Positions 52,556 to 63,540 of a DNA stretch of 64,000 nucleotides are shown in pieces. Location of the stretch: NCBI GenBank assembly GCA_050084515.1, contig CM114271.1, positions 9,052,001-9,116,000 of the forward strand. The letters are read 5' to 3'. Position 1 is the stretch's first letter; each line of letters opens with the position of its first letter. This stretch comes from Blasia pusilla. Taxonomy: Eukaryota; Marchantiophyta; Marchantiopsida; Blasiales. The notes under the pieces were generated by a model. That model searched no databases, was not told the origin of the DNA, and was given only the letters and a program-made list of their open reading frames with translations. The translations under genes were made by a program, and so were the position numbers.

Positions 52556-53411
52556 GTAAGTTCATATTTCTCTCAATAATTTTTGTTTGCTTCAACCGGT
52601 CAACTCTGACGGATTGCAAAAAATTTCAAACTGTAGATTGGCAGGAATCATAGGAGTCGATAGCCATAGTCCTTTTTTACGTTGCACGGGAAATTTGGGT
52701 ACATTCGAGCAACCTGTCGGACTCCGACGGGTTGAAGCAAGGGCTTCCATTAGATTTTCTCGGCAATCTTGCAATCCATCGGACTCCAACGGATTGCAAA
52801 ATGAGAAATTGCTAGCCAGGATGAATCTGGGCTATTGCAAACCGTCGGACTCCGACGGGTTGCTAAATGACTTCGATTTGGAGTGAGGTTTCTAGATATT
52901 GTCGGTGTTTAGCAACCCGTCGGACTCCGACGGGTTGCCAAAGGTAAAATAATCACACAATTTTCTGGCACTTTTGGCTTAAATACAACCCGTCAGAGTC
53001 CGACGGGTTGCATTATCTCCAAAAGTTCCTCCTACTTGTTGATTATTGTGCCTTTTGCACCTCGTCGGAGTGCGACGGGTTGCTTTTAGGCCTCTGATGA
53101 CTTCTAAAAAAGACCATTGTGCAACTCATTGGATTTTGATGGGTTGCTGAACACACGTTTCATCAAGAAACCTCACTCCGAATTGAAGTCATTTTGCAAC
53201 CCGTCGGAGTCCGACGGATTGCAACCAAATCTCTTTTGGGTCAAAATTTGGATTGAACTATGCTTCTGGGGTCTCCTTGCAACTTGTCGGACTCCGAAGG
53301 GTATCACTTTATGCAGATGGACATGAATGTGCTACCCGTCAGACTCCTCCGGGTTACACATCGTTGCCATCTGCGGACAGTGATGCAACCCATCAAAGTC
53401 CGAAGGGTTTA
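52556..53411 (+). repeat. Intron D2-ABC with twelve palindromes (copy 3)
   Basis: Palindromes start at about 52591, 52709, 52771, 52837, 52912, 52985, 53057, 53121, 53196, 53279, 53331 and 53384. Typical spacing is 52-83 bp. 52912-52938 is perfect in both arms. Spacers show no mutual similarity that I can see. The first part of exon ABC (about 35 codons) is missing at the 3' end. Confidence 0.8.
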
Positions 53412-54818
53412 GGGCAATCAAATAAAGAAGAAGACTTGGGCAAATACGTTCATCTCCCAAGATGCAGCGGTCACGATTCTACGCTGGTCCAAGATCCAGG
53501 CAGCCAAGAAGAGCGCCACCTTGGAACTGGAGCGAAAGGGAAAACGTCTCGGTGTCGAAACGGGCCAAATTCATTTAGGGTTGTGTTTGTAGCTACAAAG
53601 TTCACTGCAAGCAAGATGTAGCGGTACATTGCAATCCTCAACCCCAAACTTGGCCCGGAGTTCTACAAGGATCTGAAGGCGATAATCAAGCGCCTTCGGA
53701 AAAGGGACGAAGACCCACAGAGTCGGATCGGAGAGAAGGTCTCTCTCGATTGCGTGCACAGGTTCTTATTTTCCGGGATATTCGAGTTTAGGCGGATCCG
53801 ACTGATGAAAATCAGTAAGGCACCGAGGCACAAAAGCGGGCAACACACCACCCTCCGGGCATATCCAACCCACTGATCTCTCATTGGCTCTAAGGGAATG
53901 GTCCTTGTAGGATACATTGCGACTTCTTGAGAAGTCGATGATCGTGGATCTACAAGCGGAGCTCAAAAAAATTGAGCCAGTTCCAGAGGAGGCCAACCTA
54001 GAGGCAGCAGAAGATTTTGAATTGTGCCTTCATGACATCTGGGATAAGCTGACGAAAAACCCGGGCTTTCAGACGATATTCAAGAATCACATCCTCCCTC
54101 AGGCAGATCTGGACGAGGAAATAGACACGTGAAAATAGGATTTTGCAAAGAAGAAGTGGGATCTTCAGGAGCAGGCGGCTGAGTCTTCCCCCCAAGAAGC
54201 TACCCAGAAGATGGTGTACATGTACCTCATCTATTCTATAAATGGAGGTATCTGATGCAAATTACCAGCAGCGTGCAAATTATGGGCTTCTCCTCTTGAT
54301 GGAGAGGGATTCTCCATGTCCGACATGAAGATGGGGCAGAGCATGTCCAAGTGGGAGGTATTGAATAATCCAATCTGGTTGGACTTCAACGACCCGGAGG
54401 AGATGACAAACAAGAAGCTTTGCGTGGTGTATGACGCAATTATCTCTGGTAGGAACGACATTCCAAACTTAGTGAAGACTGAAAAAATTTTCAAAGGAGA
54501 TATGGAGGAGCAAGCCATGGAGACAGCTGAGTTGATGTCCAAGGTAGTCATCGCCAAGGACAAATCCACAACCAGTTTGAAAGCAAAGGCAAAGGGGTCT
54601 AGGAATTCCAAGGCTGAGTCTTCAAGAAAAGAGGTAGAGTCTTCAAGGCGAGAGGGCCAAACCAGGTCCTTGTCAAAGAAAACACTTGTGGAGTCTGATT
54701 TAACCGAGACTCCAACAAGCCGACGGCAAACTCAAGAGAAGCGAAAGCGGGAGGTGCCAAGATCGTCCAAGGGAGGAGATAAGGATGTGGAATACACTCC
54801 ATCATCCTTGGGCAAGCA
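53412..54818 (+). pseudogene. Exon ABC (copy 3), cut by a Copia element
   Basis: Reads FISQDAAVTIL-like sequence, ILNPKLGPEFYKDLKAIIK, GEKVSLDCVHRFLFSGIFEF, VDLQAELKKIEPVPEEANLE, KLWASPLDGEGFSMSDMKMG, NPIWLDFNDPEEMTNKKL, EKRKREVPRSSKGGDKDVEY, TPSSLGKH, and then the Copia LTR begins at 54819. The methyltransferase-like motif IV block that should follow is not in this copy. The frame between the second region and SSLG is open, showing that these parts are one exon. Stops occur near 53620, 54130 and 54256. Confidence 0.68.
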
Positions 54819-55219
54819 TGTTGGATTCTCAACATCCACTTCTCTGAGCACCATTAATCTGATCGGCCCCCTTGTACGAGGAGAAGCCTAGATTCTGACT
54901 TAGATGTCAAAGGAGTCATAGTAATATGACGTAGGTGGTTTATGGAGTAGCGTTACTAAGATTATATAACCCTATATTGGATGAGGCTGCGGGGCACCTC
55001 GATATAATATAAGGTTAGATAATAGAGAATATTGCAACCTTGATGCAATATAGGGTTGCAAAAATTTTCTATTTGTAGAAATGAAGAAAAATAGGTTAAA
55101 AACCCTAGTTTCCTGAGTAGTGAAATAGTCGGGAGCCGCAGCGGTAGGGCATTCTCGTATGTCAAGTTATCTCCATGTTCATGTTCCATCGAAGCTCTTC
55201 TATGAGCGCACGGATGGCC

Positions 55220-56055
55220 TAGGCCACTTGTGGTACGCTAGGTCATCTTATCAAAGATTGTAGAAAGAGATGAGAAGTCAAGATGAGAAGAACGGTTGTT
55301 TAAGACCAAAGAAGGAGTCTAGAAATTCTGTAGAACTAGGAGAACATGAAGTAGATGCTTGGGTAGCAATAAAAGAGTTTTGCACATAGACAGAACATTC
55401 CACTAAGTCAAAGATTAAGGATGCATGGGTGCTCGATAGTGGAGCATCTAGGCATATGACCAATCATAAGGATTAGTATAGCTCCTTACAACCTCTACAA
55501 GAGCCCATCGTAGTTATTGTTGGGAATAATGCAAAGTTCTATGTAGAAGGGAAATGCATAATTTCTTTAGTCTCACAAAAAAGAGATGAAAAGAAGTTAA
55601 CTGGTATACTATATGTACCAGAGTTGAAGCATAATTTGATTTTAGTAGTAGGATTATGCGATCGTGATCTAGGAGTTCGTTTCAATAAAATTGGAGCTGT
55701 CATTGAGGATGCCAATAGCAAAGTAGTGGGTGAAGGTATACGACGTGGAAATATCTGCAAGTTTTATGCTTTCACGACAAGTGTAGGTACAGATCTTAGT
55801 AGTAGTAAGTTGTGGCATGAAAGATTTAGTCACCTAAGCTTTCCCTTACTAAGTCAGATGCAGAAATCTAGCATGGTTGTTGATTTACCAACAATTTATG
55901 GAGTGTTGGATACATGTGAAGCTTGTATGATGGACAAGCAACACCGACAACCATTTCCACAAGACTCTAGCAATAGAGCAAAGGATCCTCTAGAGCTGAT
56001 TCATGCTGACCTCTATAATAAAATGAGAACAGTGGTATTAGGTGGTTCTTTTTAG
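55220..56055 (+). pseudogene. Copia gag end, protease and integrase N-terminus
   Basis: A partial knuckle, CGTLGHLIKDCRK (first Cys lost), is near 55230. The protease has AWVLDSGASRHMTNH (catalytic DSG near 55437), then GILYVPELKHNLILVVGLCD. The integrase begins with the HHCC finger LWHERFSHLSF ... CEACMMDKQHRQPFP and LELIHADLYNKM with the first catalytic Asp. Stops lie near 55388 and 55474. The frame ends at 56055 with a shift. Confidence 0.85.
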
Positions 56056-57234
56056 TTGTCGACCATTATAGTAGAAAGACGTGGGTGTATTTCCTCCGTG
56101 ATAAGGCAAGTACTTTTAGAAATTTTAAAGTATGGCACAAGTTGGTGGTTGAGAATGAGACAGGAAAGAAGGTATAGAAGCTTCGCACCAATCGGGCAGG
56201 AGAATTCTTATCAACAGAATTAAACAAATATTTTGGGGAGCATGGAATCAAGCGACAGTTAACTACGACACATACGCCACAACAAAATGGAATTATCGAG
56301 CGTCGAAGCCGTACAGTGGAGATGGCAAGATGTATGATGAAAGCAAAAGGTTTGACAGAAGGGTTTTGGGCTCAAGTTGTTAATACTACCGTTTACATTC
56401 TAAATAGCACTGCTATCAAGTCAGTGCAAGGCATGCCTCCTCATCAATCATACTCAGGTAACATACCATCTGTCCAACATTTGAATACTTTTGGTAGTGA
56501 GTGCTTTGTACATATTCCTGAAGCATCCAACACCAAGCTGGAGTCCAAGAGCAAAAAATGCATCTTTATGGGATATAATGATGAGTCTAAAGCTTATCGC
56601 CTATGGTGTCCTGAGACAAAGTAGATACTCGTCAGTCGTGATGTGGTGTTCTAGGAACAGCCTCGTCAAGTGGCGGATATCAGTGATCCGTCCACATTAT
56701 CTTCGACCAAAGAGATAACCCACCAGAGCACACCACGAATATTTACACGAGATCATCAAGAAGAAGAATTTGGTGATGATTACAAAGAGCAGCTTGCTCT
56801 TCCACTACGGTTGTCATCCTCTAAGTGGATAAAGCAGCTCTTGGATGGTAAGGATCCACCAGAAATTGATGAAGTTGTTACACATCCAAGGAGATCCAAG
56901 AGACTAGAGGAGCAGAATAGAGCTTCCGTACATCTCGTCAACATGGCCTTGATGACAAACGTCTTGAAGGTGGAAGAGCCATCATGCTTGGATGAGGCCC
57001 TTGGTCATCCTCAATGGAGAGAGGCCATGCAGATGGAGATGGACGCTATTCAGAGAAATGAAACTTAGACTCTAATTGAGAAGCCAAATGACAGGAAGAT
57101 AATACGCACCAAGTGGGTGTATAAGACCAAGTACAAGTCGGACGGTACATTGGATAAATTCAAAGCGAGGTTGGTTGCACAAGGGTGTTAAAAAATTGAA
57201 GGTTTTGACTACTATGAGACTTTTGCTCAGTCAC
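56056..57234 (+). pseudogene. Copia integrase core and RT N-terminus
   Basis: LVVDHYSRKTWVYFLRDKAS, KLRTNRAGEFLSTELNKYFG, THTPQQNGIIERRSRTVEMA. The usual second catalytic Asp (RTDxGGEF) is Asn here, so the DDE triad is broken. Then FGSECFVHIPEA, CIFMGYNDESKAYRLW, and RT start HPQWREAMQMEMDAIQRNET, KWVYKTKYKSDGTLDKFKAR, LVAQGC, EGFDYYETFAQ. The RT palm is absent because of the junction at 57229-57234. Confidence 0.87.
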
Positions 57235-57840
57235 GTGCCCATCGTCCACGACTGTGGTGGACGAACTTGATACCATCAGAGGTACTGAGTCGAGCATACA
57301 GTGGAGTCTAGAGAGCACCACATCTCACAATGGATGCTATTTTGGGCTCAGGGCCTCGATCTCAGGTGGTGACACGGGATGATAGACTACCGTTGGCCAT
57401 GGCCAATAGGGTGGGGGAGTTGAGGGCAGCCTTACCTACGTTGGTGAGCTTCCCAGCATCCCATGCCTTTCGTCAGGGAGGGCCAGGCATGATTTGGGAT
57501 GAGGTGACCGGAGCATTGGAAGAGCCTACAGCAGATGAGTGCAAGCGCGCCATGGGGTTCACTACCGGTACTACGGCGGTGCCAGGGATGACTGAGGCAT
57601 CACGGAGACAGGTGTTGGGGCAGGCGATGGACCTCAATTGTCTCACATGGATAGTCAGCCTAGGTATGGTGGAGAGAGACGGATGCGAAGTGTCATCCAT
57701 GCCGTCACGCCCACGAAGTTGGACCATTGCCCTTGGTCAGACAGGCATTGGTCAAGTAGACGAGGAGAGATAGGCACCCATGGACTTCCTGGGATGTCGT
57801 TCGAGCAGAGAGTGCGAAGGCGGCTAGAGTAGCACATGTT
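57229..57840 (+). pseudogene. Cytosine-C5 methyltransferase C-terminal part in Gypsy element M1
   Basis: Starts in AHRPRLWWTNLIPSEVLSRA, which aligns with 63080-63150 of element M2, then LRAALPTLVSFPASHAFRQG, EEPTADECKRAMGFTTGTTA, ASRRQVLGQAMDLNCLTWIV. This fits the target-recognition to motif IX/X part of a DRM/Dnmt3-like C5 methyltransferase ('ERxMGFxxGxT', 'R...LG.amdv'). The catalytic half is cut off by the Copia junction. Dnmt3/DRM kinship rests on motif order and is inference. Confidence 0.7.
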
Positions 57841-58518
57841 CATTTTTTGGATGTGGAGCATGGTGTAGGAGGTAAGAGTGGAGTGGTTGTTTCGGAGGTG
57901 GCTAGGGTTGCTACATAGCAACCAAAGCCGTAGGTTACGTCCTCTCCGAGTGAGGTCACGATGGAGACTTGGGAGCCTGTGATAGGTCTCAAGTTGATAG
58001 GAGGAGAGCGACGGCGAGTTCATAGGTTTCAGAGAGGGCATGTCAGTTGTTTTGCCTTCAGTATGAGAGACTTGGCTATGCTGAAGGGTCCCGGGATACG
58101 GATTGAGTTGACTAGTGATACGCCGATCTTTCGTCGACCCTACATGTATTCTGATATGGAGCGAGCCTTGATTCAGAGCAGGATTCAGGACTTGTAGGAG
58201 GCAGGAATTGTGGAGTTATCACATGGGGAGTATGCATCTGCCACTGTCATGCCGGCGAATAAGGATATGTATGGCAATTGGACGGATAGGCAGATGTGTG
58301 GAGATTACCGTCCTATCAACCGACAGACAAGGTTAGATCGGTACGCCATGCCTACTCCTGAGGAGATCTTTGATGCGGTAGGGCATGCAAAGATCTTCAG
58401 TACTTTAGATCTCCGTGCTGGCTATCATCAGCTTCCTATCAGGTTGGAGGACAGGGAGAAGACATCATTATGGGGGATAGATCGGTTCGAGAGTGTCATG
58501 ACCATACGGATTATGTCG
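57841..58518 (+). pseudogene. Gypsy reverse transcriptase N-terminal half (element M1)
   Basis: CFAFSMRDLAMLKGPGIRIE, SDTPIFRRPYMYSDMERALI, QSRIQDL, stop, EAGIVELSHGEYASATVMPA, GDYRPINRQTRLDRYAMPTP, FDAVGHAKIFSTLDLRAGYH, QLPIRLEDREKTSLWGIDR. These are Gypsy RT motifs 1-3. Homology ends after WGIDR (about 58480), before YVDD. It lies immediately downstream of the methyltransferase part, in the same order as in M2. Confidence 0.88.
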
Positions 58519-59711
58519 TAGAGTATAGTGTGCTAGTAGAGGTCATTCCTTATGTAGGACCGTAGTGGATTGGTAGAGATGCGGTTCCATACATAGGGTT
58601 GGGGGTTACTCAGTTGGGGGTGAGTTTCCCAGTAGGGCCCGCTCTTAGGTTGGAGGATATAAGGTGGAGTGCACTCAAAGAACAGTCACTTCTTTGAGTT
58701 GAGCCTGTTGCGTTGGGAGTTAGCCTTGGTAGTGAGTAGAGCTCTTGGCTATGGTGTTTCCCGCAAGCTTCGACCTAGATTCTCCCATCGTGGAGTGGGT
58801 TTGGCTCGATTGTATGTGATTGTAAACGTGTTTTATGAGAGTAGGTCTTTCACGGATTTCACTCAAAGAACTGGAGTAGATCTTTGCAGGCTTCGATTGT
58901 AGATCAGTAGGATCTGGTTAGGGCTGATTGTGTACTCAGCCGTGGATGTTCGGGGCTTGTTGCCTATGCCTTGAGGCTTCGAGGCAACTCGTGGTAGCTC
59001 GGGGTGAGTGGGCGTGAGAGGCGGAGTAAGGAGCAAGGAGCAAGCAAGCAAGCTTGCTTGCTTGGGCGTGAGGCAATTTTTGCAGGATTTGGGATTTGAG
59101 TTTTGCATAACTGGTCACCCATCTTTGGGCTATTTCGCTGGAGGACGCTTAATCGCTGAGTTCTTAACTATGCCGGTGTCTGCATTGTTGTAGCTCATTT
59201 GGTCTTTGTTCGGAGATGTGTTAGGCGCTTTATGCATCTCAAGTTTTTGGTTGATGTACCTCTAGCAAGCATAGTACGGTGTAGCCTCTCCATGCAGGTG
59301 ATATTTTCACGTGCTGCGAGTTCGACTAATACGTCATCGACCCGCGGCGGAGTAGCTATTGCGTTAGAATTGTGTGGTGGGTTTTGTGGATTCAGGGGGC
59401 ACCACGTTTGGTGGATTGTGTTACCTTGATTTCCATTTGCGGTTGGAGGGTTGTCGTTGGACTTCCTGTGTTTGGATCCCCTACATCGTGCTTCTTGCTT
59501 GCGCGCCCATTGTTAGGGTTGACGCTGATTTCCAGAGTAGTGTTACTCCTGTGTGCTACTGATAGTGAGGCTGGAGTGATGACCAGTAGACCGTGGGAGG
59601 CTTCTTGTAGTGATGAGAGGTTAGATTGCCTACACCCATAGCTAGTAGAGCTACAATAGTAGAGCGACATCGACGTCACTTGGGTAATTTGGTGGTGGTG
59701 CGGCACCGGCG
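58519..59711. other. Region between the two Gypsy-methyltransferase copies
   Basis: No protein family is recognised. By position it may hold LTR and leader sequence of M2, but I find no convincing primer-binding site or terminal TG/CA pair. It includes a perfect 24-bp palindrome (59041-59064). Confidence 0.35.
59041..59064. repeat. Perfect 24-bp palindrome of (CAAG)n/(CTTG)n
   Basis: Three CAAG units followed by three CTTG units form an uninterrupted inverted repeat. It is unrelated in sequence to the 27-nt palindrome family. Confidence 0.9.
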
Positions 59712-61177
59712 TTGGTCATCACGGAGCTGTCGGGTGGTCTAGTTGGGGACTGTGGTGCGGACAGTGGTGGTTTCACACGGAGTGGATTTAGGTATCGGCT
59801 ACCTTTTCCGCTTCCGACGGTTGATGAAGAGGAGGACCAAGGTGTTCCAAACACCGAGTCTTCTACGTTGTTATCGAGTGTTGCAGCTCCATTGATTTGG
59901 GACATGGACGGTGGATATGGGGCCATGAAGGGCCCACGACGATACTCGGGTGCAGTGGGCACCATTGAATTGGAGGACTTCATGCAGGATTTTGATACGT
60001 GGTGTGATATGCAGATGTTGAGGAACGCCACGTTGTTTACACCCTTCTTGGCTTGGAAGGGGTTGTTTCAAAGACTTGGAAGGACCACCCATGGATGATT
60101 ACCATGAGTTTAGGAAGGACCATGTTCTTTGAGATTGAGGCATGGAAACAATATTGGTCTCAGGCTATGTGTCTATCACCCATGGTGGTATTGGTAGTAG
60201 TGCTCCTATTATGCCGGCCCGGCCCGGCGTTGAGTGGTACGCAGTATGAGCCGGAGTGGGGGTACAAAGTGGAGGTACTAGTGGGGGTACTAGTGGAGGT
60301 ACTAGTGCCCCACCATCGTTTAGCTTGGTTGCGAGAGTTCTTCAAGAGGTTGAAGAAGAACTATCAAGGAGTGAAGACGGAGAAGTTGAGGAATCTTCAA
60401 GACTTTGAGCGAAAGATTGGTGAGAGTCTTCGTGAGGCATACACGCGTATGCGACGCTTGATTTCAGTTACCTAGGTGTGATTGAGGATCAGCGATCCAT
60501 TTTGGTATGGGATCTTGGACAGAGATTTGCGCCGTAGGGTACGTGATGCTACTCTTATGAGTGATGATTCACCCACATTGACCCATGTGTTTGCTCTATC
60601 TAAGAAGATTGAGCTTAACATGGTGAAGGAGAGAGTGGTGACATCCGCATTCAGTAGGGATACAACTACTACTTCTCAGGTTCAGCCGCCCACCTCACAG
60701 TCTCGTAGTAGTGGTGGTGGTAGTAGTAGTGGGAGTCGTGGGGGGTACACGCGACCTCAGTCAAGTTCTAGAGGGACATTTGTGCAGAGACCATTCCCTT
60801 CATTTGCTGCCCCGCAACAAGGACAGTCATGTTGGACATGTGGAGGTGATCATGTTAGGAAGTTTTGTCCCCAAGAGGATGGGAGACGGACTTTGGAGGA
60901 TGGGCCTCAGTCGGCCCCAACTCAGTGTGATCATTGCGGGAGACTAGGTCATCCTCGAGAGCGTTGCTTTGATCTCCATCAAGAGTTGAGATCAGGCCGT
61001 GGCCGTGGTGGAGTAGCTCCGAGAGGCCGAGGTGGTAGAGGTGGTAGGGGTGGTAGAGGTGGACCAGTGGTTGGAGAGCCTACGGTGGCTACCCCTACCA
61101 CTACGACAGAGTCAACTATGGTCGCCGAGATTAAGCGATTGGAGCGAGTTGGCTACTATGGTGGTATCCAAAGATAG
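59712..61177 (+). pseudogene. Gypsy gag (element M2)
   Basis: Gag core: RYSGAVGTIELEDFMQDFDT, WCDMQMLRNATLFTPFLAWK, then after a shift LREFFKRLKKNYQGVKTEKL, RKIGESLREAYTRMRRLIS, stop, DPFWYGILDRDLRRRVRDAT. A Ser/Gly-rich linker follows, then two zinc knuckles: CWTCGGDHVRKFC (near 60829) and CDHCGRLGHPRERC (near 60927). The C-terminal Arg/Gly repeats would bind RNA. Frame changes near 60080 and a stop near 60474 disable it. No ATG is evident at the start of the first frame. Confidence 0.85.
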
Positions 61178-62285
61178 ATCGGTTCGGGAGCAGGGCTTCC
61201 ACCTCTTATGGAGGGGATGATCTCTCTTATATGGCGAAAGTGCAAAGACAAAGGTTGAGGCATCAAGCTGCGATTCTACGAGAGGAGCCACTCGAGCGTC
61301 GAGCCACGTGGTGCTCGTGTGGAGTTGGACCCACAGAGGAGTGAGGGGGAGGCAAAGCTAGGCTTCCCGGTCATTCTTGTTGTCCGAGGTGCTTAGGACT
61401 CCATCCATGGTTCCTACGCAGCCTATTGAGCCGCAGTGGGGGATCGAGGCATCTACATCGCGTGTAGTAGACACGGATGCAAAGATCCAATGCAAGATTG
61501 CGGATGGCAACTTTAGTGTTGGGATCCCCATTGTTTTCGCCACGGAGCGATGGCTTTAGGAGTTGACTTAGCTTCAGTTTTTGATTAGCGACCACGTTGT
61601 GTGAACGTGGGGTGTTATTCGCTACACGTGTTGAGGTGGATGAGGGTGTTGTGGTGGAGCGACCCTCTATGTCGGGAGTAGCATTGAGTACGGTGCTACT
61701 TGGCAGCAAAGGCGGGGCGAAGATGGATGCATTACCGGTCCGCCAGCCATTGATGGTGAGAGGCTTACACCTGGTGTATGTATGTTGGACAACCGAGTGG
61801 GATCTTCCGATTGGTGAGTCCTACAGACAGGTGTATAGACCGGATAGAGTCTTGTTAGACTCGGTGCCCAACCTTGATGTTGGGAAAGGCGGCATGTATT
61901 GGTTTGGGTATTTGGAGGTCGAGCTTGAGCCTTGCCCATTCGATTCAAACATCACTTGGAGGAGCCAATGATAGGTCTCAATTCATGACACGGGAAAATT
62001 TTTTTCATGAGTTGAGACGGATCATGCGACCGATAGCTCCCGGTTGGGAGTATCTCGGTAGTCACATCACCGAGTCGTATGATGTACTAGTTGGAGGAGC
62101 AATATTGTACCCGATGGGTTTTCGGATGGATTCTTGGATCGAGACAAGCGTCTTCTTGAGACCATGTTGGCAGTCCGGGATGGACGTATGAGCCAAGTTC
62201 TGTGAGATTTATTTCGGGGCTCGACCAGAGGGTCTTCCCCAACAAAGTGTTAGCATCTGTGGGCTGGTTTTAGTGGAGTAGTCAC
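61178..62285 (+). pseudogene. Unassigned region between gag and methyltransferase (element M2)
   Basis: Frames in series read DADAKIQCKIADGNF-like sequence near 61470, VGIPIVFATERWL, LHLVYVCWTTEWDLPIGESY, PNLDVGKGGMYWFGYLEVEL, FFHELRRIMRPIAPGWEYLG and SHITESYDVLVGGAILYPMG. I see no aspartic protease DTG/DSG triplet, which would normally be here. It is probably coding for an element-specific domain, now interrupted by stops. Confidence 0.4.
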
Positions 62286-63540
62286 TTGGCCAGGAGACTT
62301 TTGGAGGGTAATGTTTCTGCTATGGATTCTCCTGCGCATGAGGAGGTAGAGGAGGTCCCTATTTTTGCAGCATCCTCATCGTTGGATGTGCCACTTTGGA
62401 GTTCAGGCAGTGCACTACGGCAGGAGGCTAATCGCCTAGTGCAGGAGGCTTGGTGTGAGGCTATTATACCTCACGAGGAAGAGGAGGCCCCACGGCGGAC
62501 TCCTACTTCTGGTCCAGTTGGGTTATCCCCTTTGGATACTGCATCCATTGTATGGCAGTATCCGCAGGAGGGTATTTGTGTGTTAGATCTCTTTGGTGGG
62601 ATTAGCACTGGTTTGGCTGCAATGTTGCAGGCCGGTATTCCTGTGTGGAGATACGTGTATGTGGAGCGAGATGAGACGGCCCAGAGAGTCTCATCTCGAC
62701 ATATTGGTCAGTTGATGCGGAGATACCCTGAGTTGTTGCCGCCATCAGGTATTCGTGGGTACCAGCGTGCTTTACCATCACACATTGCATTGTTGGGGGC
62801 GCAGGACCTTGAGAGGGTTGGTCCTGTGGATTTGGTGATTCTTTGGATGGCCATGTCGTGGTCATACACGTCTTTGGTCGTGGTGAGGGATTACATGACC
62901 CTAGGTCTCGATTGTTTTGGGAGATGTTACGGGTGTTACGACATCTTCAGGTTCATCGCACACGTGCTCTAGCTTACATTCCGAGAATGTTCCATTGTTG
63001 GGTGACACTCGACCCGGATGATGGCGAGTGTTCATGAGGTGCGGTCTTGGATTGGACCAGCGGTGTTGTTGAATGCAGCGAGTTGGCTCAGCGTGCACAT
63101 CGCCCACGCTTGTGGTGGACAAACTTGTTGCCTAGGGAGGTTCTACGTCGAGCATATGATGCAAAGGCGGGATCCTCGCCTTACGTGGATAGTATCTTGA
63201 TCTTTGGGCGACTTTCTCAAGTGGTGAGGGTTATTGATCGGTCACCCATGGCGGTGGTGAACCGTGTGGGCACCCTAGGATGGCACTACCCACATTGTGA
63301 GTTTTCCCGCGTCACATGCCTACAGGGAAGGTGGCCCCGGGCTTGTATGGGATTCTCATGTGCGCGGCGGTTGGTGGAGCCTAACGCGATGAGAGAGAGC
63401 GTCGATGGGATTTACTATCGGGCGTGTGGCGGTTGCTTCTATTTCGAGGCTTCATGACGTCATGTGTTGGGTCGGGCCATGGACCTGAATTGTTTGACTT
63501 GGATTTTGAGTCTTGGTATGGCCGAGCGGCGTCGACTTGG
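62286..63540 (+). pseudogene. Cytosine-C5 DNA methyltransferase in Gypsy element M2
   Basis: C5-methyltransferase motifs appear in order: I, VLDLFGGISTGLAAMLQAGI (62580 onward); II, WRYVYVERDE; VDLVI, then after a one-base shift GWPCRGHTRL with the catalytic Cys codon at 62854-62856 (motif IV, PCR where PCQ is usual); GEGLHDPRSRLFWEMLRVLR; VI, ENVPLLGDT (62983 onward, another frame); RAHRPRLWWTNLLPREVLRR (63080-63140); and the VEPNA...RAMGF-like IX/X region near 63370. The enzyme would transfer a methyl group from SAM to cytosine C5. Motif order and the RPRLWW block suggest a DRM/Dnmt3-like type. Several frameshifts make this copy inactive. Gag lies upstream and RT downstream on the same strand, so the domain is part of the retrotransposon. 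Confidence 0.8.

Larger units (their letters stand above)
54819..57234 (+). mobile_element. Ty1/Copia element, 3'-truncated
   Basis: The 5' end TGTTGGATTCTCAACATCC (54819) is a typical Copia LTR start and interrupts exon ABC. The LTR's 3' end and the primer-binding site are not clear. Coding order is zinc knuckle, protease, integrase, RT start, as in Copia. Homology ends inside RT at 57234, where a Gypsy-methyltransferase element begins. Confidence 0.8.
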
